Source: Frigoribacterium sp. Leaf415 (GTDB lineage Bacteria; Actinomycetota; Actinomycetes; Actinomycetales; Microbacteriaceae). From it: 64,000 bases of DNA. This document shows positions 33,662 to 41,543 of this stretch, piece by piece. A program made the translations under genes and the position numbers. Positions within the stretch are counted from its first letter, which is position 1; each line of letters begins with the position of its first letter. The DNA lies in contig NZ_LMQR01000001.1 in NCBI RefSeq assembly GCF_001424645.1, positions 2,492,621-2,556,620 of the forward strand, in the 5' to 3' direction. The notes beneath the pieces were generated by a model. That model was given only the letters and a program-made list of their open reading frames with translations, had not been told where the DNA came from and did no database searches.

Positions 33662-35745
33662 GAGACCACCTTCTCTCGGTCGTTCGTGTCGTGTCGGTCG
33701 GGTCCGGTCGCCGTTCCGGCGTGCTGCGCCTCGTCGGCGCGGTGCTCGTCGGCGCGGTGCTCGTCGGCGTGCTGCTCGTCGGCGACGGCCAGCCGGGCCT
33801 CGAGCAGGTGACGGCGTTCGTCGTCGCGCCGCCGTTGCTCGAGTCGCTGCTCGGCCGACAGTTCGAGGAACTCGTCGTGGCTGCGGGGCAGCGGTCGGGC
33901 CACCTGGGTGCGGAGGGTCTGCACGGCCACGGGGCCGGTGGTGACGGGACCGGCGACGGTCGTGCGAGCGCTCGATCCCGAGCGGGCCGCCCGCTTGATC
34001 GACCCGGCCTCACGCAGGGCCGCCAGCAGGAACGCCGAGAGCACGGCGGTGTTGATCAGGTTCCACACCGTGGCCAGGGTGAGCACCCGGTTGTCCCAGT
34101 CGCGCCAGATCGCCACGAGGGACGTGAGCGACAGGAAGAGCCAGAACAGCACCTGGGGGACGAGCACGTTGAACGGACTCGACGCCTTGCCTCCGCCGGT
34201 AACGTGCCAGGCGGTGTCCTTGCCGCTCAGCACGTTCCACAACGCCTTGACGTAGATCGGGAACGAGACGGAGGCGAGCATCAGGACCTCCCAGCGGAAC
34301 GATCCGAGCGTGAAGAACGCCAGCGCGATCTGCAGCAGGTAGAAACCCGAGTAGAAGAGCAACCACTGCAGCACCGAGATGTGCAGGTTCATCGGCCGCA
34401 GGTCGAAGAAGATCTCCATCGGCGGCACCATGATCAGCAGCAGCGGGGCGATGCCCGTCAGGTAGTGGGTCGCCGTCAGCGTGTACTGGAAGCGCTGGTC
34501 CATCGTCAGGGTGCGGCGCGGGCTCAGCGGGTTGTGCCGGAAGAGGATCTCGAAGCCACCGGTCGCCCAGCGCAGCTGCTGCTTGCTGTAGGCCTCGATG
34601 GTCTCGGGGGCGTCGCCGATCGCCAGCGTCATCGGGATGTAGATCGACCGCCACCCGGCCTCGTGCAGGAACAGGCTCGTCCAGACGTCCTCGGACTTCG
34701 AGTCGGTGTCGATGCCGCCGACCTCGTCGATCGCCGCACGGCGGAAGATGACGTTGGTGCCCACGCAGAACGCCGCGTTGAAGCGGTTGCGGCCGGGCTG
34801 GATGTACCGGTAGAAGACGGCCTGCATGTAGCCCGCGCCGCGGCTGACGATGCTGACGAGGTTGCCGTACGACTGCGGGGTCTGGACGAAGGCCACCTTC
34901 TCGTCGATGAAGAAGGGCACGGTCTCGTGCAGGAACATCGGCTTGGGCACGAAGTCCGCGTCGAAGATGGCGAAGTAGTCGCCCTTCGCCACCGAGAGGG
35001 CGTAGTTGACGTTGCCCGCCTTCGCGCCGTGGCTGGTCAGCCGGCGGATGTAGCGGGCACCGAGCGTCGCGGCGAGGTCCTTGACCTCGTCGCTGCGACC
35101 GTCGTCCAGCACCCAGGTGCGGTGCGCGCCCTGCATCGCGACGGCGGCCTGGACGGTCATCGCGATCTTCGAGAGCTCCTCGCCGTAGACCGTCACGAAG
35201 ACGTCCACGACCACGGTCTTCCCGTCGACGACGATCGGCCACAGGTGCGGCTGGTCGCGGACGCCGAGCCGGTCGATGGCGTCCTCGTCGTAGAGCGTGT
35301 CCTGCGTCGAGTGGAAGTCGAAGTCGCGGGGGTTCTGACCCCCCGAGAGGATCGTCCACATCGCGAGCAGCGCCTGCAGGACCAGGACGGCCTCGGCGAT
35401 GATGACGGCGACGTAGGGCAGCAGGTCGCCCCGGTTCGCGGGGTTCAACAGGAACTGCCCGTACAGCAGGATGCCCATGGTGCAGGCGAGGACGAGCAGC
35501 ACCATGAAGGGCGAGTGGGCACGTCCCTCGGTGCGCGAGACGACCGACGCGTGGTGGTCGCTCGTGATGCGGGTGGAGGGGCGTGCACGCGACCCGCGCA
35601 CCTCGTCGTGGTGTGCCAGGCGCCTCAGTTCGCTGCGCGAGCGAGGCGTCAGGGCGGAGCCGGTGTCGGGTGCCGTGGTGTCGGGTGCAGCGGTGTCGGG
35701 TCGGTTTTCGGCGTCGCTGTCGCGGACGCGCATGGTTCGGGACAT
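33658..35745 (-). CDS. Processive family 2 glycosyltransferase (BcsA/BgsA-like polysaccharide synthase)
   Basis: The 695-residue membrane protein has two N-terminal helices, a cytoplasmic GT-A domain and about five C-terminal helices. Processive synthase motifs are all present: WVLDDGRSDEV (first Asp), FAIFDADFVP (DxD), DSKSEDVWTSLFL (TED-like general base) and KQQLRWATGG (QxxRW). The product should be a beta-linked glucan or similar polymer extruded through the membrane. There is no PilZ domain; the C-terminal 110 residues are charged and include a His/Asp/Glu repeat (ADEHRADEHRADE). GGAGAGA lies 6 nt before the ATG at 35745; an ATG at 35733 is also possible. Partner genes for an HlyD-like adaptor and a GH81 glucanase follow. 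Confidence 0.92.
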   Translation of the reverse strand: MSRTMRVRDSDAENRPDTAAPDTTAPDTGSALTPRSRSELRRLAHHDEVRGSRARPSTRITSDHHASVVSRTEGRAHSPFMVLLVLACTMGILLYGQFLLNPANRGDLLPYVAVIIAEAVLVLQALLAMWTILSGGQNPRDFDFHSTQDTLYDEDAIDRLGVRDQPHLWPIVVDGKTVVVDVFVTVYGEELSKIAMTVQAAVAMQGAHRTWVLDDGRSDEVKDLAATLGARYIRRLTSHGAKAGNVNYALSVAKGDYFAIFDADFVPKPMFLHETVPFFIDEKVAFVQTPQSYGNLVSIVSRGAGYMQAVFYRYIQPGRNRFNAAFCVGTNVIFRRAAIDEVGGIDTDSKSEDVWTSLFLHEAGWRSIYIPMTLAIGDAPETIEAYSKQQLRWATGGFEILFRHNPLSPRRTLTMDQRFQYTLTATHYLTGIAPLLLIMVPPMEIFFDLRPMNLHISVLQWLLFYSGFYLLQIALAFFTLGSFRWEVLMLASVSFPIYVKALWNVLSGKDTAWHVTGGGKASSPFNVLVPQVLFWLFLSLTSLVAIWRDWDNRVLTLATVWNLINTAVLSAFLLAALREAGSIKRAARSGSSARTTVAGPVTTGPVAVQTLRTQVARPLPRSHDEFLELSAEQRLEQRRRDDERRHLLEARLAVADEQHADEHRADEHRADEAQHAGTATGPDRHDTNDREKVVS

Positions 35746-36156
35746 GCGTGTTCTCTCCGGGTTCGGGTCTGAGAGACGACCGGACGCCGGCGGCGGTGGG
35801 GAACCGCCGTCGGACGTCCGGAGGGGCGTCGGCGACAGCGGCGACTCGAGGTGACGCGCCGGGGTGGGCGGCGGTCGGGTGGGAGCCAGGGGCTCCCGTT
35901 TCGGGTCCGTCGACTGCGAGTGGTTCGGGCCACTCGATCGACGGGCTCGCCTCCGGTGTGGGCCTTTCGGGGGACCGTTCCGGGGACGTGTCGAAACAGT
36001 ACAGGGTCGTTCGAGGCCCTTCGCGACACCCGTTCGGGGGGTACGCCCCCTCGAACGGGTCACAGCCCGCCTGGACAGCGGGGAGGTGACACCCGTTGTG
36101 CGCGCACGCTCACCCGTCTCACCCCGTCCGGGGGGTGCGTCGGGCGTGTCCCGGGC
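35746..36156. other. Long leader/intergenic region upstream of the glucan synthase operon
   Basis: This 411-base region contains no gene I can support. It should hold the promoter and a long 5' leader of the leftward glycosyltransferase operon. Visible structures are a two-part stem around 35909-35943 (inner arms CGAGTGG / CCACTCG) and a G/C-rich stem around 36027-36060 (ACCCGTTCG paired with CGAACGGGT). No known riboswitch consensus was recognised. Confidence 0.45.
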
Positions 36157-37047
36157 TCAGGCGGTCAGGTCGGCCAGCCAGCCGGCGAGGAACTCGGCGC
36201 CGGCCTCGTCGTGGATCGCGCCCGTGGCGCTCGTCAACACGGGGTAGGGCGTCGCGGGGACGCCGTCGGCGGGCCGGACGTCGACGTGGGCGACCGCGTG
36301 ACCCTGCGCGTGCAGCCAATCGGCCATGGCGTAGTCGCTGCGCGAGTCGCCGACCGTGCGCCAGGCGAGCGGGGGCTCGCCGTCGGCCGCCAGCAGCTCG
36401 AGCGCCCGCTCGGCACCGAGGTCCTTCCCGAGCCGCACCGACTCGATGTCGGTCGAGATGATCGTCGGGTCGACGCGCCACTGCACGGCGCCGGACGCGT
36501 CCGGCCGCACGTCGTCGAGTCGGCGCACGCCGAACCCGCGGCGGACCAGCGCCTGCATCGCCTTCTCGTCGAGGTCGCGTTGCCGGGCCAGGTAGGTCGA
36601 CGACTCGACGCTCGTGAGCTGCTCGATCGAGACCATCGCGTGCTTGGTCGTGTCGTAGAAGACCAGGTCGGCGAACTCGTCGGCGACGAGCGCCTGCATC
36701 TCGGCACCGAAGTCGGCGGGCATGGCGAGCGACGAGTCGACCTCGATCGGGCCGATGCCGTCGGCACCGTGCTCGGGGCCGATCGTGAACCAGACGGCAC
36801 CCTTCTCGCAGACGCCGTGCACACGGGACCCCTCGGGCAGGCCGGCCGCGAGCAACGGACCGACGACCTCGTCGCGGATGAAGGCGTCCGAGCGCCCGGT
36901 GTTGAAGACGATCGGGACGCCGAGGGCGGCGAGCGCCACGAGGTCGCGTGTGATCTCGGGCAGCGCGATGCTGCGGGTCACGGGGCTGGCGATCGGGCCG
37001 TCGACGTCGAGGAGCAGGCCGAGGCGGGGTGCGGTGGAGGAGGTCAC
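36157..37047 (-). CDS. HAD superfamily hydrolase
   Basis: The 296-residue protein has the HAD motif I LGLLLDVDGPIASP near residue 10 (the second Asp is kept, the first Asp in DxDG is the nucleophile), motif II VFNTGRSDAF (Thr), and motif IV region WRTVGDSRSDYAMADWLH near residue 235 with the acidic pair. The cap of about 130 residues resembles Cof/sucrose-phosphatase-like C2 caps. Substrate unknown. The GTG at 37047 is used because no ATG is available; an AGGA lies about 8 nt upstream. Confidence 0.8.
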   Translation of the reverse strand: MTSSTAPRLGLLLDVDGPIASPVTRSIALPEITRDLVALAALGVPIVFNTGRSDAFIRDEVVGPLLAAGLPEGSRVHGVCEKGAVWFTIGPEHGADGIGPIEVDSSLAMPADFGAEMQALVADEFADLVFYDTTKHAMVSIEQLTSVESSTYLARQRDLDEKAMQALVRRGFGVRRLDDVRPDASGAVQWRVDPTIISTDIESVRLGKDLGAERALELLAADGEPPLAWRTVGDSRSDYAMADWLHAQGHAVAHVDVRPADGVPATPYPVLTSATGAIHDEAGAEFLAGWLADLTA

Positions 37048-37073
37048 CGGACCATCCTCGCAGCAGGGGGACG

Positions 37074-37116
37074 CAGGAGGCGCGGGCCGGCCCGCTCGGT
37101 CGACCCGCGCCTGCTG
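37074..37116. terminator. Hairpin from an inverted pair of the dispersed motif
   Basis: Arms 37074-37086 and 37104-37116 pair at 12 of 13 positions with a 17-nt loop. It lies between two leftward genes, just after the end of the membrane protein gene at 37133. Confidence 0.5.
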
Positions 37117-37132
37117 CGCCTCGCGTCGTCGA

Positions 37133-37756
37133 CTACGGGGAGGTCGGCAGCGACGGCACGGTCTGGGCGAACTCGACGAGAGCCGAGAGGAAGACCGAGA
37201 ACACGACCACGAGCGTGACGACGTACACCACGATGTAGAGCCAGAGCGGGGCGAGGCCGCCACCGGTGCGGCGCTTGACGACGACCGAGCGGCCGATGAC
37301 GTAGACGACCGTCAAGAACGCCCACGGCCACGGGAACGGCTTGACGACGCCCCGGGCCACGAGGGCTCGGTGGTCGAGCCAGGCGAGGACGACCGTCAGC
37401 GCGTAGGCGAGGATGCCGATGCCCATGTAGGCCAGGTAGCCCGGCGTGAAGGGCGACTGGTAGACGCCCGGGGTGAACGTGGCGGTGCGCTCGAGGTAGT
37501 CGGGGATGTCCCAGAGGGCCAGGCCGATCAGCTGCACGAGGGGCAGGACGACGAGCACCCAGATGAACGGGGTCGAGGTGTTGACACCGGGGTTGGTGCC
37601 CTTGAGCGGGTCGGAGTACCCGCCGGGGCCGGGGTAGGGCTGTTGCTGGGGCTGCTGCGGGTGCTGGCCCTGGTACTGCGCCGGGTGCTGCGAGTGCTGG
37701 GGGTTCTGCGGGTGCTGGGGGTTCTGCCAGGGCTGCTGGCCGGGGGCGTCGCTCAC
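37133..37756 (-). CDS. Membrane protein with Gln/Pro/His-rich N-terminal tail
   Basis: The 207-residue protein has a 55-residue low-complexity tail (QNPQHPQNPQHSQHP and PQQPQQQPYPGPGGYSDPLK) followed by four predicted transmembrane helices: FIWVLVVLPLVQLIGLAL, YMGIGILAYALTVVLAWL, PWPWAFLTVVYVIGRSVV and LYIVVYVVTLVVVFSVFL. This plan is common in actinobacterial proteins of unknown function. GGAGA lies 5 nt before the GTG at 37756. Confidence 0.78.
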   Translation of the reverse strand: MSDAPGQQPWQNPQHPQNPQHSQHPAQYQGQHPQQPQQQPYPGPGGYSDPLKGTNPGVNTSTPFIWVLVVLPLVQLIGLALWDIPDYLERTATFTPGVYQSPFTPGYLAYMGIGILAYALTVVLAWLDHRALVARGVVKPFPWPWAFLTVVYVIGRSVVVKRRTGGGLAPLWLYIVVYVVTLVVVFSVFLSALVEFAQTVPSLPTSP

Positions 37757-37934
37757 GGTGTCTCCGTCGTCGTCGTGGGTGGGCAGGTCGGGTCGTCGTC
37801 GCGCGTCGGGCCGCTCTCCGGCAGCGTAGTGCGGGGGCTCGACTCGACGCCGGCTCGGGTTTCCACCTGTGGACGGACCTGTGAGGGCACCCCGGGTGGG
37901 AGGATGGTCGGAACCCCTCGACAGGAGAACACCC

Positions 37935-38378
37935 GTGGCGTCGCTCCCCCTTTCCGTCATCACCGCACTCGAGGCTTTCGCCGCGCCCGATCGCAAGCAG
38001 TCCGTGCACGACCTCGCCGTCGACCCGGCCGGCCCCGAAGAGCAGGCCCTCGCCGACCTGACCGGCTCGGTCGAGTGGGTCGACATGGCCGTCGCGCACC
38101 CGCTGGGCCCCGACCGCAGCGACCCCGAGGGCATGCGTCGTCTGCTCCAGGCGATGGGCGCCGAGGGTCGCTGCGCCGTCCTGTCGGCCTCGGGCTCCGA
38201 GGACGACCGCGACCTCGGTGGCGCGCTCGACGGCGTGCTGCAGCAAGAGGGCGGCGCGCTCGTCGTCTGCCGTCCCGGCCCGCTGGCCTTCCTGGTCACC
38301 GGCAGGGGCGACCGCTGGTTGCTCAGCGACCGCGAGATCCCCGAGCTGACCGGCCCGATCGGCATCGTCACGCCGTAG
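37935..38378 (+). CDS. Conserved hypothetical protein, soluble
   Basis: The 147-residue protein is acidic and soluble, with segments ALEAFAAPDRKQSVHDLAVD, WVDMAVAHPLGPDRSDPEG, CAVLSASGSEDDRDLGG and FLVTGRGDRWLLSDREIP. AGGAGA 6 nt before the GTG at 37935 fixes the start. It is divergent from the membrane protein gene and convergent with the GH18 gene. No named family recognised. Confidence 0.68.
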   Translation: MASLPLSVITALEAFAAPDRKQSVHDLAVDPAGPEEQALADLTGSVEWVDMAVAHPLGPDRSDPEGMRRLLQAMGAEGRCAVLSASGSEDDRDLGGALDGVLQQEGGALVVCRPGPLAFLVTGRGDRWLLSDREIPELTGPIGIVTP

Positions 38379-38393
38379 CCGGCGGCACCGGCG

Positions 38394-39434
38394 TCAGCCG
38401 CGGCGGATCGGGTCGCCCGTCGTCAGCTGCCAGATCGCGACTCCGTGCAGCCCCTTCGTCTCGGCCAGGTCGGCGCGGGCGGTGATCGAGCGTCCGTCCG
38501 ACCACCAGAGGGTCGAGCCGTCACCGGGCGACGCCGTGTACTCGGCCTGCTCGGCGTCCCACGAACCGGTGGACTGCGCTCCGGTGCGGGCCTCGGCGAC
38601 CGACACCGCGCCTCCTGCGGTGCCCTCGCCCGTCCAGCGGTAGCCGTACCCCGCCACGCCGAGGTCGAGGCGGTCGGCCGGGACGAACTCGAGCGCGGCG
38701 TCGAGCACCTCGCCGACCCAGGGCAGGCCTCCGACGGGCCCGGGTTCGCTGAAGCCGGTGCCGTGCTGGTCGTAGGCCATGAGCACGAACCGGTCGACCG
38801 AGTCGGACAGGGCGGCGAGGTCGTAGCCGAGGTCTTCGTACCCCGCCGGGTCGGTGCTGGGCTGCACGGCCATCGAGATCGTGGCGTCGTCGGGCAGGGC
38901 GTCGCGCAGCTCGGCGGCGAAGTCGACCAGCCCCGGGGCGTCCGCGGCCGAGAGCGACTCGAAGTCGATCTGGACGCCGTCCCAGCCGCCGTTGACGACT
39001 TCTCCGGTGAGGCCCGACACGACGAACTCCCGGTTGGCCCGGCTCGACAACAGCTGTGTCGCGAGCTCGCCGCTGAAGCCGTCCTGGCCGGCGTTGACGA
39101 CCAGCAGCTCGGCCTTCTTGCCCGCCGACTGGGCGGCCTCGCGCAGCGTGTTCGCGGACTCGTCGCTCGGGGCGACGCCGGCCCCGCCGGTCGTGATGGC
39201 GACGCCCGAGACGCCCACCGTGTCGACGGCGGCCTCGCTGCGGTCGAACGCCTCGACCGCGGCCGTCGTCGCGTCGGGCGAGGCGATGGCGTACCCCTCG
39301 ACCGCGAGCCCTGCCGGGATCTTCGCCTGCGGCGCGACCGTCGGGTTGTTCCCGTCCGCCGAGCACGAGGTCAGCGTGACCGCGAGCGAGGCGGCGAGCA
39401 GGAGGGCGGCGGTGCCGGTGGTCAGGGTGCGCAC
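38394..39434 (-). CDS. GH18 family glycoside hydrolase, lipoprotein
   Basis: The 346-residue protein starts with a lipoprotein signal (TGTAALLLAASLAVTLTSC, lipobox ending at the Cys). The family 18 catalytic motif appears as GWDGVQIDFESL near residue 160 (DGxxxDxE). Further conserved parts are FVLMAYDQHGTGFSEPGP and LDLGVAGYGYRWTG, and LHGVAIWQLTTGDP at the C-terminus. This subgroup resembles the YdhD/SleL-like hydrolases acting on cell-wall or GlcNAc polymers, so chitinase activity is not assured. The GTG at 39434 lies 6 nt after GATGAT. Confidence 0.88.
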   Translation of the reverse strand: MRTLTTGTAALLLAASLAVTLTSCSADGNNPTVAPQAKIPAGLAVEGYAIASPDATTAAVEAFDRSEAAVDTVGVSGVAITTGGAGVAPSDESANTLREAAQSAGKKAELLVVNAGQDGFSGELATQLLSSRANREFVVSGLTGEVVNGGWDGVQIDFESLSAADAPGLVDFAAELRDALPDDATISMAVQPSTDPAGYEDLGYDLAALSDSVDRFVLMAYDQHGTGFSEPGPVGGLPWVGEVLDAALEFVPADRLDLGVAGYGYRWTGEGTAGGAVSVAEARTGAQSTGSWDAEQAEYTASPGDGSTLWWSDGRSITARADLAETKGLHGVAIWQLTTGDPIRRG

Positions 39435-39488
39435 CGTGCCATCATCGCCGATCCGGCACGGCGATGCGGGGCGTGCTTGGCTCGTCGC

Positions 39489-39818
39489 ATGGCAGACGAC
39501 GACCGACAGCAGACCTGGGACGAGTTCCACGACGACGTGAACATGACGGCCTCGACGCTGCGCGACTGGCTCGACACGGACGAGTCGCGCGAGGTGGGGC
39601 AGAAGGACGGCGGCGAGTCCGTCGGGCACGAGAGCGGTCGGCACATCGTGCGCATCCTCGAGAAGAAGAAGGCCGACCTGACCGACGCCGACTGGCAGCA
39701 CATGGAGAAGGTGCACGGCTATGTCGCCCGCCACTCGAAGCAGCGGCCCTCGGGCGACGTCACCGACACGAAGTGGCGCTGGTCGCTGATGAACTGGGGG
39801 CACGACCCGCTGGCCTGA
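39489..39818 (+). CDS. DUF3140 domain-containing protein
   Basis: The 109-residue protein shows the family pattern: WDEFHDDVNMTASTLRDWLD, the VGQKDGGESVGHESGRHIV segment, and VHGYVARHSKQRP near the C-terminus with WRWSLMNWGHDP. DUF3140 proteins are small and proposed to bind DNA; function unknown. TTGGCT lies 6 nt before the ATG at 39489. Confidence 0.88.
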   Translation: MADDDRQQTWDEFHDDVNMTASTLRDWLDTDESREVGQKDGGESVGHESGRHIVRILEKKKADLTDADWQHMEKVHGYVARHSKQRPSGDVTDTKWRWSLMNWGHDPLA

Positions 39819-39880
39819 CCGGCAGAGGCCCGACCGGCAGCGACCTGACGCGCGGACGGACCGACCGGCAGACTGGGCCC

Positions 39881-40555
39881 ATGAAGACCGCACTCGTCAC
39901 CGGGGGCTCGCGGGGCATCGGCCTCGCCGTCGTCCGCGACCTCGCCCGCACCCACCATGTGATCGTCCACGGCCGGGACGAGGAGGCGCTGCGGGCGATC
40001 ACCGCCGACCTCCCGTCCGCGACGGCGTGGGCCGCCGACCTCTCGGGCCCGGCGCTCACGGCGCCGTCGCTCGACGAGCTCGACGTGCTGGTCCACGCGG
40101 CCGGCGTGATCGGCGGCCGGGCCCTCGCCGACACCGGGCGTGACGACTGGCGTCGTGTGTTCGAGGTCAACGTGTTCGCCGTGGCCGAGGTGACCCGGCA
40201 GCTGCTGCCGGCACTGCGGGCGGCGCAGGGCACGGTCGTCTCGATCAACAGCGGCTCGGGGTTCACGGCCGGGCCGAACGGCAGCACCTACGCGGCGAGC
40301 AAGTTCGCGCTGCGGGCGCTGACCGACGCCCTGCGCGAGGAGGAACGCCCACACGGCGTCCGGGTCAGCTCGGTGCACCCGGGCCGCGTCGACACCGACA
40401 TGCAGCGAGAGCTGGTCACGGCCGAGGGCGGCACGTACGACACGTCGCTCTACCTCGAGCCGCAGTCCGTCGCCGACGCCGTGCGGCTCGTGGTCGACCT
40501 GCCGCACGGGGCCACCGCCGAGGTCGTCTCGGTGCGCCCCACCCGCCGCGCCTGA
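39881..40555 (+). CDS. SDR family oxidoreductase
   Basis: The 224-residue classical short-chain dehydrogenase has TALVTGGSRGIGLAVVRDLA (cofactor loop TGxxxGIG), VLVHAAGVIGG in place of NNAG, the catalytic Ser in VVSINSGSGF, YAASKFALRAL (YxxxK) and SVHPGRVDTDM after it. It is somewhat short for the family but complete. Substrate unknown; it resembles small carbonyl-reducing SDRs of actinobacteria. Confidence 0.9.
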   Translation: MKTALVTGGSRGIGLAVVRDLARTHHVIVHGRDEEALRAITADLPSATAWAADLSGPALTAPSLDELDVLVHAAGVIGGRALADTGRDDWRRVFEVNVFAVAEVTRQLLPALRAAQGTVVSINSGSGFTAGPNGSTYAASKFALRALTDALREEERPHGVRVSSVHPGRVDTDMQRELVTAEGGTYDTSLYLEPQSVADAVRLVVDLPHGATAEVVSVRPTRRA

Positions 40556-40607
40556 CCTGCCGGGCGCGACCTGCCAGGGATCTCGTCAGCCGTTGCGCAA
40601 CAGTGGC

Positions 40608-40737
40608 GCCGTGCCGAACCCGACCTCGGCGGCCGCCGCCGGGCCCGATCTTCGTGCCGAACCCGACCTCGAGCGGCCTGACGAGCCACCCCGCCACGAG
40701 ATGTCGGCGTGTCGCCGCGTCGTGGTCGCGAATTGCA
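40608..40737. repeat. Composite repeat, family B copy 2 (inverted)
   Basis: Two GTGCCGAACCCGACCTCG blocks (from about 40611 and 40658) and the 32-bp block 40706-40737, whose reverse complement begins TGCAATTCGCGACC and ends GACACGCC. The same two components lie together at 2.6-2.84 kb and 52.9-53.02 kb in the opposite orientation. Confidence 0.6.
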
Positions 40738-40748
40738 CGCCGATGGAC

Positions 40749-40817
40749 GCGCGGGTCGGGTCAGGAGGCGCGGGTCGGGTCAGGAGGCGCGGGTCGGGTC
40801 AGGAGGCGCGGCTCGGG
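40749..40817. repeat. 19-bp tandem repeat of the dispersed GC-rich motif, 3.6 units
   Basis: Units GCGCGGGTCGGGTCAGGAG start at 40749, 40768, 40787 and 40806. Each unit carries one GGAGGCGCG junction. The array overlaps the 3' end and stop codon of the small membrane protein gene at 40799. Confidence 0.85.
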
Positions 40818-41143
40818 GCCTCGGCCGCGCCTGGCCCGGTGACGGCCAGTCGGGCGACCCGGCGGTTGTGCCATGCGATCTGCCCGCACTGGGCAGCGGC
40901 CACGGCCAGGAAGACGACGACGGTGGAGAAGCCGAGGTCGGTGGTCTCGCGGATGCCGAAGACACCGAGCAGCGTCACCCCCGTGCCGAGTCCGCGACCC
41001 CACCGGGGGCCGACAGGGGTGTGCGGGGACTGCCGCCACCACGGGAACCGGTGGTCACCGGCGGCGGCGAGCTCTCGCGCCGTCGCGTTGGTCGACAGGG
41101 CGACACCGAAGACGAGCACCACGAGCCACAACAGCAACCACAT
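40799..41143 (-). CDS. Small membrane protein of unknown function
   Basis: The 114-residue protein has predicted transmembrane helices WLLLWLVVLVFGVALST at the N-terminus, LGTGVTLLGVFGI in the middle and LGFSTVVVFLAVAAAQCGQI later. The last residues EAPSRAS are encoded by the 19-bp tandem repeat, so the repeat supplies the stop codon. TAGCCT lies 7 nt before the ATG at 41143. No family recognised. Confidence 0.68.
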   Translation of the reverse strand: MWLLLWLVVLVFGVALSTNATARELAAAGDHRFPWWRQSPHTPVGPRWGRGLGTGVTLLGVFGIRETTDLGFSTVVVFLAVAAAQCGQIAWHNRRVARLAVTGPGAAEAPSRAS

Positions 41144-41162
41144 GTTGACGAGGCTAGGGGCA

Positions 41163-41183
41163 GGGAGGCGACCCGCGCCTCCC
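41163..41183. terminator. Short hairpin GGGAGGCG / CGCCTCCC
   Basis: Arms 41163-41170 and 41176-41183 are perfect 8-bp complements with a 5-nt loop, between two leftward genes. Confidence 0.4.
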
Positions 41184-41191
41184 CCGCCTTA

Positions 41192-41251
41192 CCGAGATGT
41201 CACGACTCGCCGCTCATCTTCGAAGGTGAGCGGCACGTCGTGACATCTCGG
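41192..41251. repeat. Dispersed palindrome, family A copy 2
   Basis: Arms 41192-41216 and 41227-41251 (25-10-25) begin CCGAGATGTCACGAC and end GTCGTGACATCTCGG. It lies 18 nt after the stop of the leftward 70-residue gene, as a terminator would. Confidence 0.82.
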
Positions 41252-41268
41252 CGACCCGGGTGGGCGGG

Positions 41269-41481
41269 TCAGCTGTAGTCGTGGCCCGAGACGCCGAGGG
41301 AGCGGTAGACGTACTCGCCGCCTTCGCTGGCGTCGTCGTCGAGCTCCCACATGAGGTCTTCGCCGTCGGAGGCCCCGGGGCGGGTGACGCTCTTCTGCGG
41401 CAGGCCGTCGATGAGGGTGAGTTCTTCGGTGGTGGTCTCGTCGTGGCCGACGAAGCGGGCGGTGTAGGTCTGGTCGCTCAT
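41269..41481 (-). CDS. Small acidic protein of unknown function
   Basis: The 70-residue protein (starts MSDQTYTARFVGHDETTTEE, ends YVYRSLGVSGHDYS) is strongly acidic with no membrane segment. TAGCGT lies 6 nt before its ATG, supporting a real leaderless gene. It is divergent from zwf with about 60 bp between starts. Family not recognised. Confidence 0.7.
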   Translation of the reverse strand: MSDQTYTARFVGHDETTTEELTLIDGLPQKSVTRPGASDGEDLMWELDDDASEGGEYVYRSLGVSGHDYS

Positions 41482-41543
41482 GCCCGCACGCTACGCCGCC
41501 CTGCTCCGGGCACGGCCGCGACCGACCCACTACCGTGCACGGC

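Noticed and set aside
33658..35745. Cellulose synthase BcsA
   Set aside because: No PilZ domain, no BcsB or GH8 gene, and a GH81 beta-1,3-glucanase is in the operon, so a cellulose product is not supported.
35746..36156. Possible c-di-GMP or c-di-AMP riboswitch upstream of the synthase
   Set aside because: No recognisable consensus of either class; only generic stems are seen.
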